NCBI GenBank assembly: GCA_947631445.1
Contig: CANRLN010000019.1
Coordinates: 1 to 33,872, forward strand
Length of the DNA: 33,872 nucleotides
Reading direction: 5' to 3'
Origin: an uncultured Clostridia bacterium
GTDB taxonomy: Bacteria > Bacillota > Clostridia > Oscillospirales > Ruminococcaceae
Shown: positions 1-8,865 of the stretch, in pieces
Layout: each line of letters opens with the position of its first letter
Numbering within the stretch: the stretch's first letter is position 1
Notes under the pieces: model-generated
What the model was told of the DNA's origin: nothing
The model's input: the letters and a program-made list of their open reading frames with translations, nothing else
Database searches by the model: none
Program-made: the position numbers and the translations under genes

Positions 1-2734
1 GCTGAGCAAGCCCCATATAGTCGGCATTTTCAATAACAAGTGTGTTGCAGTTGGCAACGTCAACACCAGTTTCAATAATGGTTGTGCAAACAAGTATATC
101 AATTTCGTTTTCGCATAGCCTACGCCATATATCCGAAATTTCCTTTTCGTTCATCTGACCATGGGCAACTTCAACAACAGCGTCTGGGTGAGCTTTTCTA
201 AGCTTTTCGGCACAGAATTCTATGGATTCTATACGATTGTGAATATAGTAAACCTGTCCTCCACGGCGTAGTTCACGTTCGATTGCCTGATTTATAATAC
301 CGTCGTTATGTTCAATAACATAGGTTTGAACAGGTTTTCTATCCTGTGGCGGTTCTTCGATAACCGACATATCACGGATACCACTCATTGCCATGTTGAG
401 GGTTCTGGGAATTGGAGTTGCCGAAAGGGTAAGCATATCCACCTGCGGAAATTTCTCCTTGAATTTTTCCTTGTGTGCCACCCCGAAACGCTGTTCTTCG
501 TCCACAATCGCAAGTCCTAAATCTTTAAATTCAACGTCTTTCTGAACAAGACGGTGGGTGCCGATAATAATATCAATATCCCCTCGTGCAAGTCGTCTTA
601 AAATTTCCTTTTGTTCTTTTGGGGTTCTAAATCTTGATAATAATTCTATTTTGATTGGAAAATGTTCAAAACGTTTGAGAGCCGATTGAAAATGCTGCCA
701 AGCAAGCACGGTTGTTGGAGCAAGTATTGCACATTGCTTGTTATCCATAACGCATTTAAAAGCACTTCTAAATGCAACCTCGGTTTTTCCAAAACCAACA
801 TCTCCGCAAAGCAGTCTATCCATTGGAATTGGTTTTTGCATATCCGCTTTAATTTCGCTTATGGTTCTTAGCTGGTCGGAGGTTTCACGGTAAGGAAAAC
901 GTTCTTCGAAATCGTGTTGCCAATCGGTATCTTCAGAAAATTCAAAACCTTTGCTTGCTTGCCTTTTGGCATAAAGTGCAAGCAGTTCGTCTGCCATATC
1001 TTTTACAGCGGTTTTAACCTTATTTTTTGTCTTTTTCCATTCGCCCGAATTAAGTTTTGTAAGTTTTACCTTGTCATTGTCCGAAGCACTTATATACTTG
1101 CTTATCATATCAAGAGATGTCACCGGAACATACAAAACATCTGTTCCTGCATAGTTTATGGTTATAAAATCCCTTGTTATTCCGTGGTCGGTAATCTGTG
1201 AAAGTCCGTCAAATTTGCCTATTCCATAAACCGAATGTACCACAATGTCCCCTTTGGAAATATCCGAAAGAGAACGTATAGCCTCGCCTTTTTTATGTCT
1301 TGCTTGACGGGTTTTGACCTTTGCGGATTTTATTTGTGTTATAAGGGTACATTTGCAGTCGGGGTAATCAAAACCTCCGCTTACACTTCCATCGGTTACA
1401 TATACTTTTCCATGTACAATTTCGCTGTTGTTTTTCAGAGCTTCGCAGTTTATGCCCTCTTTTACAAGGTCGCCCACAAGCATCGGCACAGTTTTTTCGC
1501 TGCCTGCCATTATAATAACACAATAGCCCTCTTTGCAAAAATTTTCAAGTTCAAGCTTTATCTGCTTAAACTCCCCGCTCCAACTTCCTGTTTGATAGCA
1601 GTTGGCAGTGATAAGTTTTTTAAGATGCAAAAGGTCGGAATTGCCACGTAGAAAAGTATCAACGGTAAGCAGAGGAATTTTTTTGCAAACCTGCATGATA
1701 TCCTCAATCTCAAAAAGATAGTCTTCAACTCCTTTAAACAGAATTCCCTCCTCAAAAAGCATTTTAATATCTTCGGCAGAGGTTGAAATTATGTCGTTTG
1801 CTTTTGAAACGCAGGCGGCAAATTCCGAAAACATAACTATACCATTATTAAAATATTCAATAATATTTGATTTTTCAGGATAAGCAAGATTATAATATTT
1901 ATCCAAATTGGTAAGAGCAAGACCATTTTCGGCAAGCTGTTTATCCTTTAAAATAAATTCTTTTATCCTTTCGGATTTTTTGCTTTTTTTAATGCTATCA
2001 GCAATACTTTCCAAATCTTTGCAAAGTTTTTGATTATTCTCAAAAATAATTTCTTTGGTCGGCATAATGCAGGCTTTTTGTATAGATTGGGTTCGTCTTT
2101 GGCTGTCCAAATCAAAATAGGAAATTGTATCAATTTCATCACCCCAAAGTTCTATTCTTATTGGAAAATCCTCGCCGATTGAAAAAATATCCACAATATC
2201 TCCACGAATGCTGAATTGTCCTTTGGAGTCTATTTGGTCGCAAATGCTATAACCCAAATCAATCAGTTTTTTTCTAAGTTCGGTTGTGTTGATACTATCG
2301 CTTGCATTAATTTCAAAAGAATAATTTTGTAGTGCATCTTGTGGAATACATCTTTGCATTGCCCCCTCAATGCTAAGTAACATTATCCTGCATCTTCCGT
2401 CAAGGATTTTAGCAATAGAGCAAAGCCTTGTTTGTTCATATTCGCTTGAAATTCCCTCCATTGCGGTAAAACTAAGTTCTTTGGCAGGATAAAAGCAGGC
2501 AATTTCAGCTTTTGCCAATTCGTTTATATCGTTTAAAAGCTTTATTGCAGATGGTTCGTTTTCGCAGATAAAAGCTATAGGTTTATTCATTTCGGACACA
2601 AGAGCAAGGGCAAGTTGAGCCTTGTGTATTCCCGAAAAACCATTTAAACCAATCGGATAAATTTCATTTTTAACAGCCGAAACAATTTCATTAAAAAACG
2701 GCAGTTGTTTAAAAATTTGTGTAAAAATATTCAT
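1..2734 (-). CDS. mfd: Transcription-repair coupling factor Mfd (3' end cut by window edge)
   Basis: Mfd is the ATP-driven DNA translocase that removes RNA polymerase stalled at lesions and recruits UvrA. About 911 of the usual 1,150 or so residues are present; the C-terminus lies beyond base 1. Read on the minus strand, the N-terminal UvrB-like part is followed by a CarD-like RNA polymerase-interacting domain near residue 495 (VHSVYGIGKF). The RecG-like helicase core follows, with Walker A GDVGFGKTEV near residue 641, the DEEQRFGV box near 741, SATPIPRTLNMAM, and TTIIETGVDV close to the edge. The start is the ATG at 2734, 15 bases after the pth stop, so the two genes are probably co-transcribed. 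The pth-mfd order is common in Firmicutes. Confidence 0.96.
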   Translation of the reverse strand, partial: MNIFTQIFKQLPFFNEIVSAVKNEIYPIGLNGFSGIHKAQLALALVSEMNKPIAFICENEPSAIKLLNDINELAKAEIACFYPAKELSFTAMEGISSEYEQTRLCSIAKILDGRCRIMLLSIEGAMQRCIPQDALQNYSFEINASDSINTTELRKKLIDLGYSICDQIDSKGQFSIRGDIVDIFSIGEDFPIRIELWGDEIDTISYFDLDSQRRTQSIQKACIMPTKEIIFENNQKLCKDLESIADSIKKSKKSERIKEFILKDKQLAENGLALTNLDKYYNLAYPEKSNIIEYFNNGIVMFSEFAACVSKANDIISTSAEDIKMLFEEGILFKGVEDYLFEIEDIMQVCKKIPLLTVDTFLRGNSDLLHLKKLITANCYQTGSWSGEFKQIKLELENFCKEGYCVIIMAGSEKTVPMLVGDLVKEGINCEALKNNSEIVHGKVYVTDGSVSGGFDYPDCKCTLITQIKSAKVKTRQARHKKGEAIRSLSDISKGDIVVHSVYGIGKFDGLSQITDHGITRDFITINYAGTDVLYVPVTSLDMISKYISASDNDKVKLTKLNSGEWKKTKNKVKTAVKDMADELLALYAKRQASKGFEFSEDTDWQHDFEERFPYRETSDQLRTISEIKADMQKPIPMDRLLCGDVGFGKTEVAFRSAFKCVMDNKQCAILAPTTVLAWQHFQSALKRFEHFPIKIELLSRFRTPKEQKEILRRLARGDIDIIIGTHRLVQKDVEFKDLGLAIVDEEQRFGVAHKEKFKEKFPQVDMLTLSATPIPRTLNMAMSGIRDMSVIEEPPQDRKPVQTYVIEHNDGIINQAIERELRRGGQVYYIHNRIESIEFCAEKLRKAHPDAVVEVAHGQMNEKEISDIWRRLCENEIDILVCTTIIETGVDVANCNTLVIENADYMGLAQ

Positions 2735-2749
2735 ATAAAAACACCTAAT

Positions 2750-3376
2750 TTAATTATATAAATTCATAGCCTTGGAAATATCATCACTTATCATAATGCT
2801 TATAGCATCACAAGCATTTTTAGCGGTGGTGTCCAGCGTTTTCAGTTCGTCATCAGTAAAGCGGGAAAGCACCCACTTGGCAAGGTCATAATCCTTGTGT
2901 GGTTTTTGCCCAACACCGATTTTAATTCTGGGGTAGTTTTGAGAATTAAGCAGATATTCAATGCTTTTCGCTCCATTGTGTCCGCCGTGAGAACCTTTTC
3001 GGCGAATACGCATTTTGCCAACATCAAGTGAAATATCGTCAAACACCACAATTATATTTTCCACGGGGATTTTATAGAAATTACAAGCCTCGGCAATAGC
3101 TTCCCCCGAATTGTTCATATAGGTTTGAGGTTTAAGTATAAGACAGCTTTTGTCAGCAATCTTTCCGAAACCGCAAACCGATTTAAATTTGTGTCGGTCG
3201 AGCTTTATATTATTAATTTCCGCAAGCTTATCCATAACAATAAAGCCTGCATTGTGTCTTGTGTTTTCATAGTCAATGCCAAAATTTCCAAGACCAGCAA
3301 TAATAAATTCTGGCTTTTCGCCTCCCGAATTTAAATTGCTTGAAGATATTTTTGCGAAAGCGTCCCATATACTCAT
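2750..3376 (-). CDS. pth: Peptidyl-tRNA hydrolase
   Basis: Pth cleaves peptidyl-tRNA released from stalled ribosomes and recycles tRNA. The 208-residue protein shows the family signature GLGNFG...NTRHNAGF with the catalytic His, the FDDISLD segment with the general acid Asp, and KGSHGGHNG. It has about 15 extra N-terminal residues compared with the usual 190 or so. The ATG at 3376 is chosen because AGGAGG lies 7 bases upstream. An in-frame ATG further upstream (3493) sits in the predicted promoter and cannot be used from it. It is the first gene of a pth-mfd pair and is divergent from pheA. Confidence 0.95.
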   Translation of the reverse strand: MSIWDAFAKISSSNLNSGGEKPEFIIAGLGNFGIDYENTRHNAGFIVMDKLAEINNIKLDRHKFKSVCGFGKIADKSCLILKPQTYMNNSGEAIAEACNFYKIPVENIIVVFDDISLDVGKMRIRRKGSHGGHNGAKSIEYLLNSQNYPRIKIGVGQKPHKDYDLAKWVLSRFTDDELKTLDTTAKNACDAISIMISDDISKAMNLYN

Positions 3377-3464
3377 TTTGTTATCCTCCTGAATGTATTT
3401 TATAATTAATTTTTGGCTGTTTTTCATCCGCCACAAACGGATTGAAAAATATTGATATACTATA

Positions 3465-3493
3465 AGTATACCACATTTTATTACCTTTTGCAA
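3465..3493 (-). promoter_or_regulatory. Promoter of pth-mfd
   Basis: On the minus strand a TTGCAA -35 (3488-3493) and a TATACT -10 (3465-3470) are separated by exactly 17 bases. Transcription would begin near 3458, about 80 bases before the pth start. It lies back to back with the pheA promoter. Confidence 0.75.
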
Positions 3494-3552
3494 GATTTAA
3501 GGCGGGAATTTTGGCTATTTTGTAAAATTCGGCAATTTATATTAAAAATCTC

Positions 3553-3581
3553 TTGCAAAATATATAAAAATATAGTATAAT
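3553..3581 (+). promoter_or_regulatory. Promoter of pheA-ispD-ispF-rpe
   Basis: TTGCAA (3553-3558) and TATAAT (3576-3581) are separated by 17 bases. Transcription would begin near 3588, giving a leader of about 85 bases before the pheA ATG at 3673. I see no clear hairpin or attenuator in that leader. Confidence 0.8.
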
Positions 3582-3672
3582 AAATATGTATGATAAGACG
3601 AGGCAAACGGTTGTTATGATTGCTTTGCGGCTTAATAAAAAATTATATGGATTTGAAAATGGAGTGAAAACA

Positions 3673-4791
3673 ATGAAGTTGAATTTAGACGAAATAAGAA
3701 AGCAGATAAACGAAAAGGATAATCAGCTTGAAAAACTTTTCCTTGAGCGTATGACTCTTTGCAAGCAGGTGGCACAATATAAGATTGACAACAATATGCC
3801 GGTTTTTCAGAGTGCAAGAGAAGGTCAGATAATTGACCGTGTCAGACAGCAGGCGGAAGACGAATACAAAGATTCTGTTCAGACCCTTTTTACTGCTATG
3901 ATTGATATTTCAAAATTTCATCAATATCATCTTATGCTTGCAGATAAATGCAATATGCAGGTGGAGCGTCTTGACCTTTCGGGAAAATATAGCGTAGCTA
4001 TTCCAGGGACGGCGGGTTCTTATTGTCACAAGGCGGCTCTTAAGCTGTTTGCAAATTGCGAAGAGGTTTTCTTTGCCGATTTTGAGGAGGTTTGTAGTGC
4101 TGTAAACGAGGGAAAACTGCCTTTTGGTATACTCCCGATTGAAAATTCCACAGCCGGTATTGTTTCTCAAACCTATAATTTGCTTAAAAATTATGATGTT
4201 AAAATAGCTTGCACCACAAAAATCAAAGTAGAACATTGTCTTGCTGTTAGAAAAGGCACAAGATTTGAGGATATAGAAAAAGTGTTCTCTCATTCGCAGG
4301 CATTACATCAATGCAGTAACTTTATTTCGGAAAACAATTTTAAGACAAAAGAAATGTCCAACACCTCAATAGCGGGGGATTTTGTTAGCGAAAGCGAAAA
4401 ACCGTATGCGGCGATTTGTTCGGCTGAGTGTGCGGAGCGTTTGGGACTGGAAATTCTTTCTCGTGAGATAACCGACACACAGAAAAACTATACAAGATTT
4501 ATTCTTATCTCCAAAACAAATTATTGGTCGGAATATGCGGATATCGTTTCGGTTGCCTTAAGACTTCCTCACACCCCGTCCGCTCTTTATCGTCTGCTTA
4601 CCAAATTTTCGGTTGCGGGACTTAACCTTGTAAAGATTGAAAGTATGCCGATTGCAAGCACTGATTTTGACGTGCTTTTCTATCTTGATTTCAACGGTTC
4701 AATAAGTGATAAACGTGTTACCATGCTTGTTAAACAGCTTGAAATGGAAATGTCCGAATTTAAATTTCTCGGCAACTATTTTGAAACCTGA
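3673..4791 (+). CDS. pheA: Bifunctional chorismate mutase / prephenate dehydratase (P-protein)
   Basis: The enzyme converts chorismate to prephenate and then to phenylpyruvate in phenylalanine synthesis. Its 372 residues carry an AroQ chorismate mutase helix bundle (about 1-85), a prephenate dehydratase domain (about 105-285; GTAGSYCHKAA, LPIENSTAG, HSQALHQC and the essential TRF motif), and a C-terminal ACT domain. The ACT domain has TPSALY and ESMP where the usual Phe-binding motifs are GALV-like and ESRP, so feedback sensitivity may differ. The ATG at 3673 has GGAGTG 8 bases upstream; the in-frame ATG at 3586 coincides with the predicted transcription start. ispD follows after 23 bases. 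Confidence 0.95.
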   Translation: MKLNLDEIRKQINEKDNQLEKLFLERMTLCKQVAQYKIDNNMPVFQSAREGQIIDRVRQQAEDEYKDSVQTLFTAMIDISKFHQYHLMLADKCNMQVERLDLSGKYSVAIPGTAGSYCHKAALKLFANCEEVFFADFEEVCSAVNEGKLPFGILPIENSTAGIVSQTYNLLKNYDVKIACTTKIKVEHCLAVRKGTRFEDIEKVFSHSQALHQCSNFISENNFKTKEMSNTSIAGDFVSESEKPYAAICSAECAERLGLEILSREITDTQKNYTRFILISKTNYWSEYADIVSVALRLPHTPSALYRLLTKFSVAGLNLVKIESMPIASTDFDVLFYLDFNGSISDKRVTMLVKQLEMEMSEFKFLGNYFET

Positions 4792-4814
4792 TTTTTGAAT
4801 AAAGGAGAAAAAAT

Positions 4815-5480
4815 ATGTTTGATGTAATTCTTCCTTGTTCGGGCAATTCCACCCGAATGAAAGGGATAAACAAAACTACATTTATGCTTGGTGACATTCC
4901 TGTTGCGATTCGTTCAGCGATGGCTTTTGATAATATAGACGGAATAGAAAAAATTATATTTGTTACCAACAATTCTGCTTACGACACCATAAAAGAATAT
5001 GCAGAGAAATTTTTAAAGACGGATTTTGAAATTGTTTTTGGTGGCGATACCCGCCAACAGTCGGTGGATAATGGCATAGCAGTAAGCAAGGCGGAATATA
5101 TATGTATTCATGACGGGGCAAGACCTTTTATAACCGCTGATGTTATAAAGCGTTGTCTTGCTGATGCTAAAAAATACGGCGGGGCTGTGGTATGCGTCCC
5201 CTGTAAAGACACTATAAAAATTGCTGGCAATGGATTTGTGCAAACAACCCCCGGCCGCTCAAGCCTTTATTCTGCCCAAACCCCACAAATTTTTAAAGCA
5301 GATGAGTTTAAAAAAGCTTGTTTAGAAGCAAAAAATCAAAATATTGTTTGTACAGATGATAGCAGTATAGCCGAATGGTATGGAATGAAAGTGGCGGTTA
5401 CTATTGGCGAATATTCTAATATAAAAATAACCACCCCTGAGGATATAGAGTTTGGAAAAAGCATACTTAATATAAAATAA
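4815..5480 (+). CDS. ispD: 2-C-methyl-D-erythritol 4-phosphate cytidylyltransferase
   Basis: IspD joins CTP to methylerythritol phosphate in the non-mevalonate isoprenoid pathway. The 221-residue protein has the cytidylyltransferase layout: a nucleotide loop with NSTRM followed by the NKTTF lysine, [23 protein letters not shown] and TDDSS. The first loop reads PCSGNSTRM instead of the usual AAGxGxRM, a divergent version that keeps the Arg and Lys. GGAG precedes the ATG. It lies between pheA and ispF, and its pathway partner ispF follows after 16 bases, which supports the assignment. Confidence 0.92.
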   Translation: MFDVILPCSGNSTRMKGINKTTFMLGDIPVAIRSAMAFDNIDGIEKIIFVTNNSAYDTIKEYAEKFLKTDFEIVFGGDTRQQSVDNGIAVSKAEYICIHDGARPFITADVIKRCLADAKKYGGAVVCVPCKDTIKIAGNGFVQTTPGRSSLYSAQTPQIFKADEFKKACLEAKNQNIVCTDDSSIAEWYGMKVAVTIGEYSNIKITTPEDIEFGKSILNIK

Positions 5481-5496
5481 TGAAAGGACTGATTTT

Positions 5497-5976
5497 ATGA
5501 ATATAAGAATAGGCAACGGCTATGACGTACACAAAACGGTAAGCGACCGCCCACTTATTTTGGGCGGGGTCAATATTCCTTGTGAATTTGGTTTGCTGGG
5601 TCATTCGGACGCAGATGTTTTGGTTCATGCAATTATGGATAGTATACTTGGAGCATTAAACAAAGGGGATATAGGCAAGCTTTTCCCCGATACCGATAAT
5701 AAATATAAAAATGCTGACAGTATTAAACTGCTTGAGCAGGTTATTGCTCTTTTGTATGAAAATGGCTATAAGATTGGTAATATAGATAGTATTGTTATTG
5801 CCCAGCGTCCCAAACTTATGGGATATATTCCGCAGATGAAAGAGAATATCGCAACGGCTTGCAGGTGCAGTATTGAGAATATAAGCGTTAAGGCGACCAC
5901 CGAGGAGGGACTTGGCTTTACTGGAAGTGGCGAGGGAATAAGTTCATTGGCGGTTTGTATAATTGAAAAAATTTAG
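5497..5976 (+). CDS. ispF: 2-C-methyl-D-erythritol 2,4-cyclodiphosphate synthase
   Basis: IspF cyclises the CDP-methylerythritol phosphate product of the pathway, releasing CMP. At 159 residues it has the usual length. The metal-binding GYDVH motif occurs at residues 7-11, with [16 protein letters not shown] and the C-terminal [15 protein letters not shown] signature (usually TT(T/E)EGLGFTGRGEG). The family acts as a trimer. The start has AAAGGA upstream. The TAG stop is part of the TAGGAGG that serves as the rpe ribosome binding site, so translation of the two genes is probably coupled. Confidence 0.97.
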   Translation: MNIRIGNGYDVHKTVSDRPLILGGVNIPCEFGLLGHSDADVLVHAIMDSILGALNKGDIGKLFPDTDNKYKNADSIKLLEQVIALLYENGYKIGNIDSIVIAQRPKLMGYIPQMKENIATACRCSIENISVKATTEEGLGFTGSGEGISSLAVCIIEKI

Positions 5977-5988
5977 GAGGTAATATAA

Positions 5989-6621
5989 ATGATAGTTTCT
6001 GCATCGCTTCTTGGTTGTGACCTGTCGCAACTTAAAAATGAAATTGATAGGGTTGAAAACAATGGTTGCGAATGGCTTCACTATGATGTTATGGACGGGG
6101 TTTTCGTGCCTAATATTAGTTTTGGTCAGCCGATTTTAAAGGCTGTAAAAAAATCTTCCAAAGGTTTTATTGATACACATCTTATGATTGTAAACCCCGA
6201 AAAATACATAAAAGAGTTTGCCGATAGCGACCTTATAACCTTTCATATCGAGGCAACCCACAAACCAAAAGAGTGTATTGAGTTTGCACATTCGGTGGGC
6301 TGTAAATGTGGTATATCTATTAAGCCTAACACACCAGTTTCGGAAATTGCCGAATTTTTGCCACTTGTTGATTTGGTTCTTGTGATGAGTGTTGAACCGG
6401 GATTTGGCGGTCAGTCGTTTATGCCCTCCTGCCTTGAAAAAATTTCAAGCCTGCGTAAAATTATAGATGATAATGGCTATAAATGCCTTATTGAGGTGGA
6501 CGGCGGAATAAATGCCGACACGTCAAAGCTTATCAAAAATGCAGGAGCGGATGTTGCCGTTTCGGGTTCTTATCTATTTAGGGCAGAGGATACCAAAAAT
6601 GCAATAGAAAGTCTTAGATAA
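5989..6621 (+). CDS. rpe: Ribulose-phosphate 3-epimerase
   Basis: Rpe interconverts ribulose 5-phosphate and xylulose 5-phosphate in the pentose phosphate pathway. The 210-residue TIM barrel shows SASLLGCD at the N-terminus, HYDVMDGVFVPN, HLMI, the VMSVEPGFGGQSF signature, and VDGGIN with the catalytic Asp. The ribosome binding site AGGAGG overlaps the ispF stop. It is the last gene of the plus-strand unit and is followed within 10 bases by a strong hairpin. Xylulose 5-phosphate metabolism links loosely to deoxyxylulose phosphate, the MEP pathway precursor. Confidence 0.96.
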   Translation: MIVSASLLGCDLSQLKNEIDRVENNGCEWLHYDVMDGVFVPNISFGQPILKAVKKSSKGFIDTHLMIVNPEKYIKEFADSDLITFHIEATHKPKECIEFAHSVGCKCGISIKPNTPVSEIAEFLPLVDLVLVMSVEPGFGGQSFMPSCLEKISSLRKIIDDNGYKCLIEVDGGINADTSKLIKNAGADVAVSGSYLFRAEDTKNAIESLR

Positions 6622-6628
6622 TAAATAG

Positions 6629-6659
6629 AAATTCCTTGTCTATGACAAGGAATTTTTTT
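6629..6659. terminator. Terminator between rpe and argF (convergent)
   Basis: Arms AAATTCCTTGT(C) at 6629-6640 and (G)ACAAGGAATTT at 6644-6655 pair perfectly around a 3-5 base loop. They are followed on the plus strand by a T run (6653-6659), which gives a standard terminator for rpe. On the minus strand the same hairpin lies just after the argF stop with a weaker T-rich tail, so it may serve both genes. Confidence 0.85.
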
Positions 6660-6664
6660 AAGTT

Positions 6665-7576
6665 TTATTTGTCTTTCATAAGTTCAACCATAACAGCCTT
6701 TTGTGCATGAAGTCTGTTTTCAGCCTCATCAAAAATCTCTTTTGCATGAGCCTCAAGCACATCTTCTGTAATTTCTTCGCCACGGTGTGCAGGTAGGCAG
6801 TGCTGAACAATACAACCTTCGTTTGTGAGTGCCATAAGTTCGGCATTAATCTGATAGCCCTCAAAAGCTTTGGCTCTCTTTGCGGTTTCTTCTTCTTGAC
6901 CCATAGAAGTCCAAACGTCCGTATATACAATATCCGCATTTTTAGCAGCCTCAAGAGGCTTGTTGGTCATGAAAAATTTGTCGCCATAGGATTTTGCAAA
7001 TTCAAGCACATCTTCTGCAGGCTGATAATCATCTGGGCAAGCGATTGAAACGCTCATTCCAACCTTAAGGCAACCAACAATAAGAGAATTTGCCATGTTG
7101 TTTCCGTCACCGATAAAGCAGAATTTAAGACCGTCAAAATGACCTTTATATTCACGGATTGTCATAAGGTCGGCAAGAACTTGGCAAGGGTGGCAATAGT
7201 CGGTAAGACCATTAATTATTGGAATAGAACCATATTCGGCAAGTTCTTCAACGTCCGACTGGTCAAAAGTTCTAATCATAATTCCGTCAAGATAACGTGA
7301 CATAACCCTTGCGGTGTCTTTAATAGGCTCTCCTCTGCCAATTTGCAGGTCGTTTCCTGACAAGAAAAGAGGGTGACCGCCAAGCTGATACATACCTGTT
7401 TCAAAAGAAACACGGGTTCTTGTGGAGGACTTTGTAAAAATCATTCCAAGGGTTTTACCCTTAAGAACATGGTGTTCAATGCCGTTTTTAAGCTCATATT
7501 TAAGCTGGTCGGCAAGGTTCAAAAGACCAATAATTTCTTCGCTGGACAAATCGCCCAATTTGAGTAGATGTTTCAT
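6665..7576 (-). CDS. argF: Ornithine carbamoyltransferase
   Basis: ArgF makes citrulline from ornithine and carbamoyl phosphate. The 303-residue protein contains the carbamoyl phosphate loop STRTRVSFE, MIRTF, the HPCQ box, and HCLPAHRGEEI near the C-terminus, all in the expected order and at the family length. An AAGGAG ribosome binding site precedes the ATG. It is the most promoter-distal gene of the arginine block, 77 bases after argD. That gap has a small hairpin (ACGGC/GCCGT) but no convincing promoter. The catabolic or anabolic role is inferred as anabolic from the neighbours. Confidence 0.97.
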   Translation of the reverse strand: MKHLLKLGDLSSEEIIGLLNLADQLKYELKNGIEHHVLKGKTLGMIFTKSSTRTRVSFETGMYQLGGHPLFLSGNDLQIGRGEPIKDTARVMSRYLDGIMIRTFDQSDVEELAEYGSIPIINGLTDYCHPCQVLADLMTIREYKGHFDGLKFCFIGDGNNMANSLIVGCLKVGMSVSIACPDDYQPAEDVLEFAKSYGDKFFMTNKPLEAAKNADIVYTDVWTSMGQEEETAKRAKAFEGYQINAELMALTNEGCIVQHCLPAHRGEEITEDVLEAHAKEIFDEAENRLHAQKAVMVELMKDK

Positions 7577-7653
7577 AGTTTTTGCTCCTTAATTTTAGAT
7601 TTTAATTTTAGAATTTTTAAAAATTTATTTTACGGCTAAATCGCCGTTAATAG

Positions 7654-8826
7654 CTATTCTTCAAGGGTTTTAATCAAAATATCAAGACCCTTATCAATTG
7701 TTTCATAGCTGATGTTAAGAGGTGGGAGAAGTCTTAATTTTTCTTTTGCGGTGAGTATCAAAAGACCATTTTCAAGGCATCTTGCAATAACGTCTGATGC
7801 CTTTTTGGTTTTAAGTTCAATTCCAAGCATAAGCCCCATGCCTGTAATATGCTTGACCTCATCGCAAGCCATAAGCTTTTGATAGATATAATAGCCTTTT
7901 TGTGCCACATCGTCCAAGAAATTTTTATCCTCAAGCTTTTCAAGCACCGCCATACCGCCAGCACAACAGATAGGATTTCCGCCAAATGTAGAACCGTGCA
8001 TACCCTTGCTAAGAACATCACAGCATTTTTCATTTGCAAGGCACACACCAATAGGAAGTCCGCCCGCAATACCCTTTGCCATTGTGACAATATCGGGGGT
8101 CTTGCCAAAATTCTGAATTGCAAGCACAGTTCCAGTACGTCCTGCACCCGTTTGAACCTCATCACAGATTGTAAGAACATCTCTTTTGCCACATTCTTCA
8201 AATATAGCATCAATAAATTCAGCGGTAAGCTGGAGAACTCCGCCCTCACCTTGAATACACTCAAACATAACCGCACAAACATCATCAGTCAGCTTTGCTT
8301 TCAAATCTTCAATATTGTTTGCCTCAACATTCACAAAGCCGTCAACAAATGGGAAAAAGTAGTTGTGGAACACATCTTGACCAGTGGCGGAGAGGGTCGC
8401 AAGGGTTCTGCCGTGGAAACTGTTTTTAAGGGTGATAATTTTATTTCTGTTTTTATCCTTGCCGTACTTGTCAAAGCTGTATTTTCTTGCAAGTTTGATA
8501 GCACATTCGTTTGCCTCTGCACCAGAATTTCCAAAAAACAGTTTGCTCATGCCGGTCAGCTCACAAAGTTTGCTCGCAAAATCCGAAGAAATTTTAGTGT
8601 AATAATAATTGGAGGTGTGACCAAGTGTTTTAACCTGCTCACAAACCTTTTCAACCCAATTCTGGTCGCAGTATCCAAGAGAGTTTGTGCCAATTCCCGA
8701 GCCAAAATCGATATATTCTTTGCCGTTTTCGTCAATGGCGGTTTGATTTTTGCCACTTTGCATAACCAAATCAAATCTGCCATAGGTTGGCATAATGTGA
8801 CTGTTAAATTCTTCAATAGTACTCAT
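7654..8826 (-). CDS. argD: Acetylornithine aminotransferase
   Basis: ArgD is a PLP class III aminotransferase that makes N-acetylornithine from N-acetylglutamate semialdehyde. It has 390 residues. Visible landmarks are GSGIGTNSLGY, FGNSGAEANE (phosphate and cofactor contacts), FHGRTLATLSATG, the CDEVQTGAGRTG block with the cofactor-binding Asp, and MAKGIAGGLPIG with the Schiff-base Lys, followed by HGSTFGGNP. GGAG lies 8 bases before the ATG. The gene is 39 bases downstream of an unknown membrane-protein gene within the arginine block. Confidence 0.96.
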   Translation of the reverse strand: MSTIEEFNSHIMPTYGRFDLVMQSGKNQTAIDENGKEYIDFGSGIGTNSLGYCDQNWVEKVCEQVKTLGHTSNYYYTKISSDFASKLCELTGMSKLFFGNSGAEANECAIKLARKYSFDKYGKDKNRNKIITLKNSFHGRTLATLSATGQDVFHNYFFPFVDGFVNVEANNIEDLKAKLTDDVCAVMFECIQGEGGVLQLTAEFIDAIFEECGKRDVLTICDEVQTGAGRTGTVLAIQNFGKTPDIVTMAKGIAGGLPIGVCLANEKCCDVLSKGMHGSTFGGNPICCAGGMAVLEKLEDKNFLDDVAQKGYYIYQKLMACDEVKHITGMGLMLGIELKTKKASDVIARCLENGLLILTAKEKLRLLPPLNISYETIDKGLDILIKTLEE

Positions 8827-8865
8827 ATTTTTTTCTCCTTATTTTAAATTATTATCTATATATAA

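Noticed and set aside
3377-3493. An N-terminal extension of pth to the ATG at 3493
   Set aside because: The ATG lies within the predicted -35, the added residues match no family member, and the ATG at 3376 has an ideal AGGAGG.
3586-3672. An N-terminal extension of pheA to the ATG at 3586
   Set aside because: It coincides with the predicted transcription start and adds 29 residues before a normal chorismate mutase N-terminus.
7849-8847. A 332-codon open frame on the plus strand, antisense to argD
   Set aside because: It covers a clear argD gene, has no ribosome binding site and gives a Cys/Phe/Asn-rich sequence with no family features.
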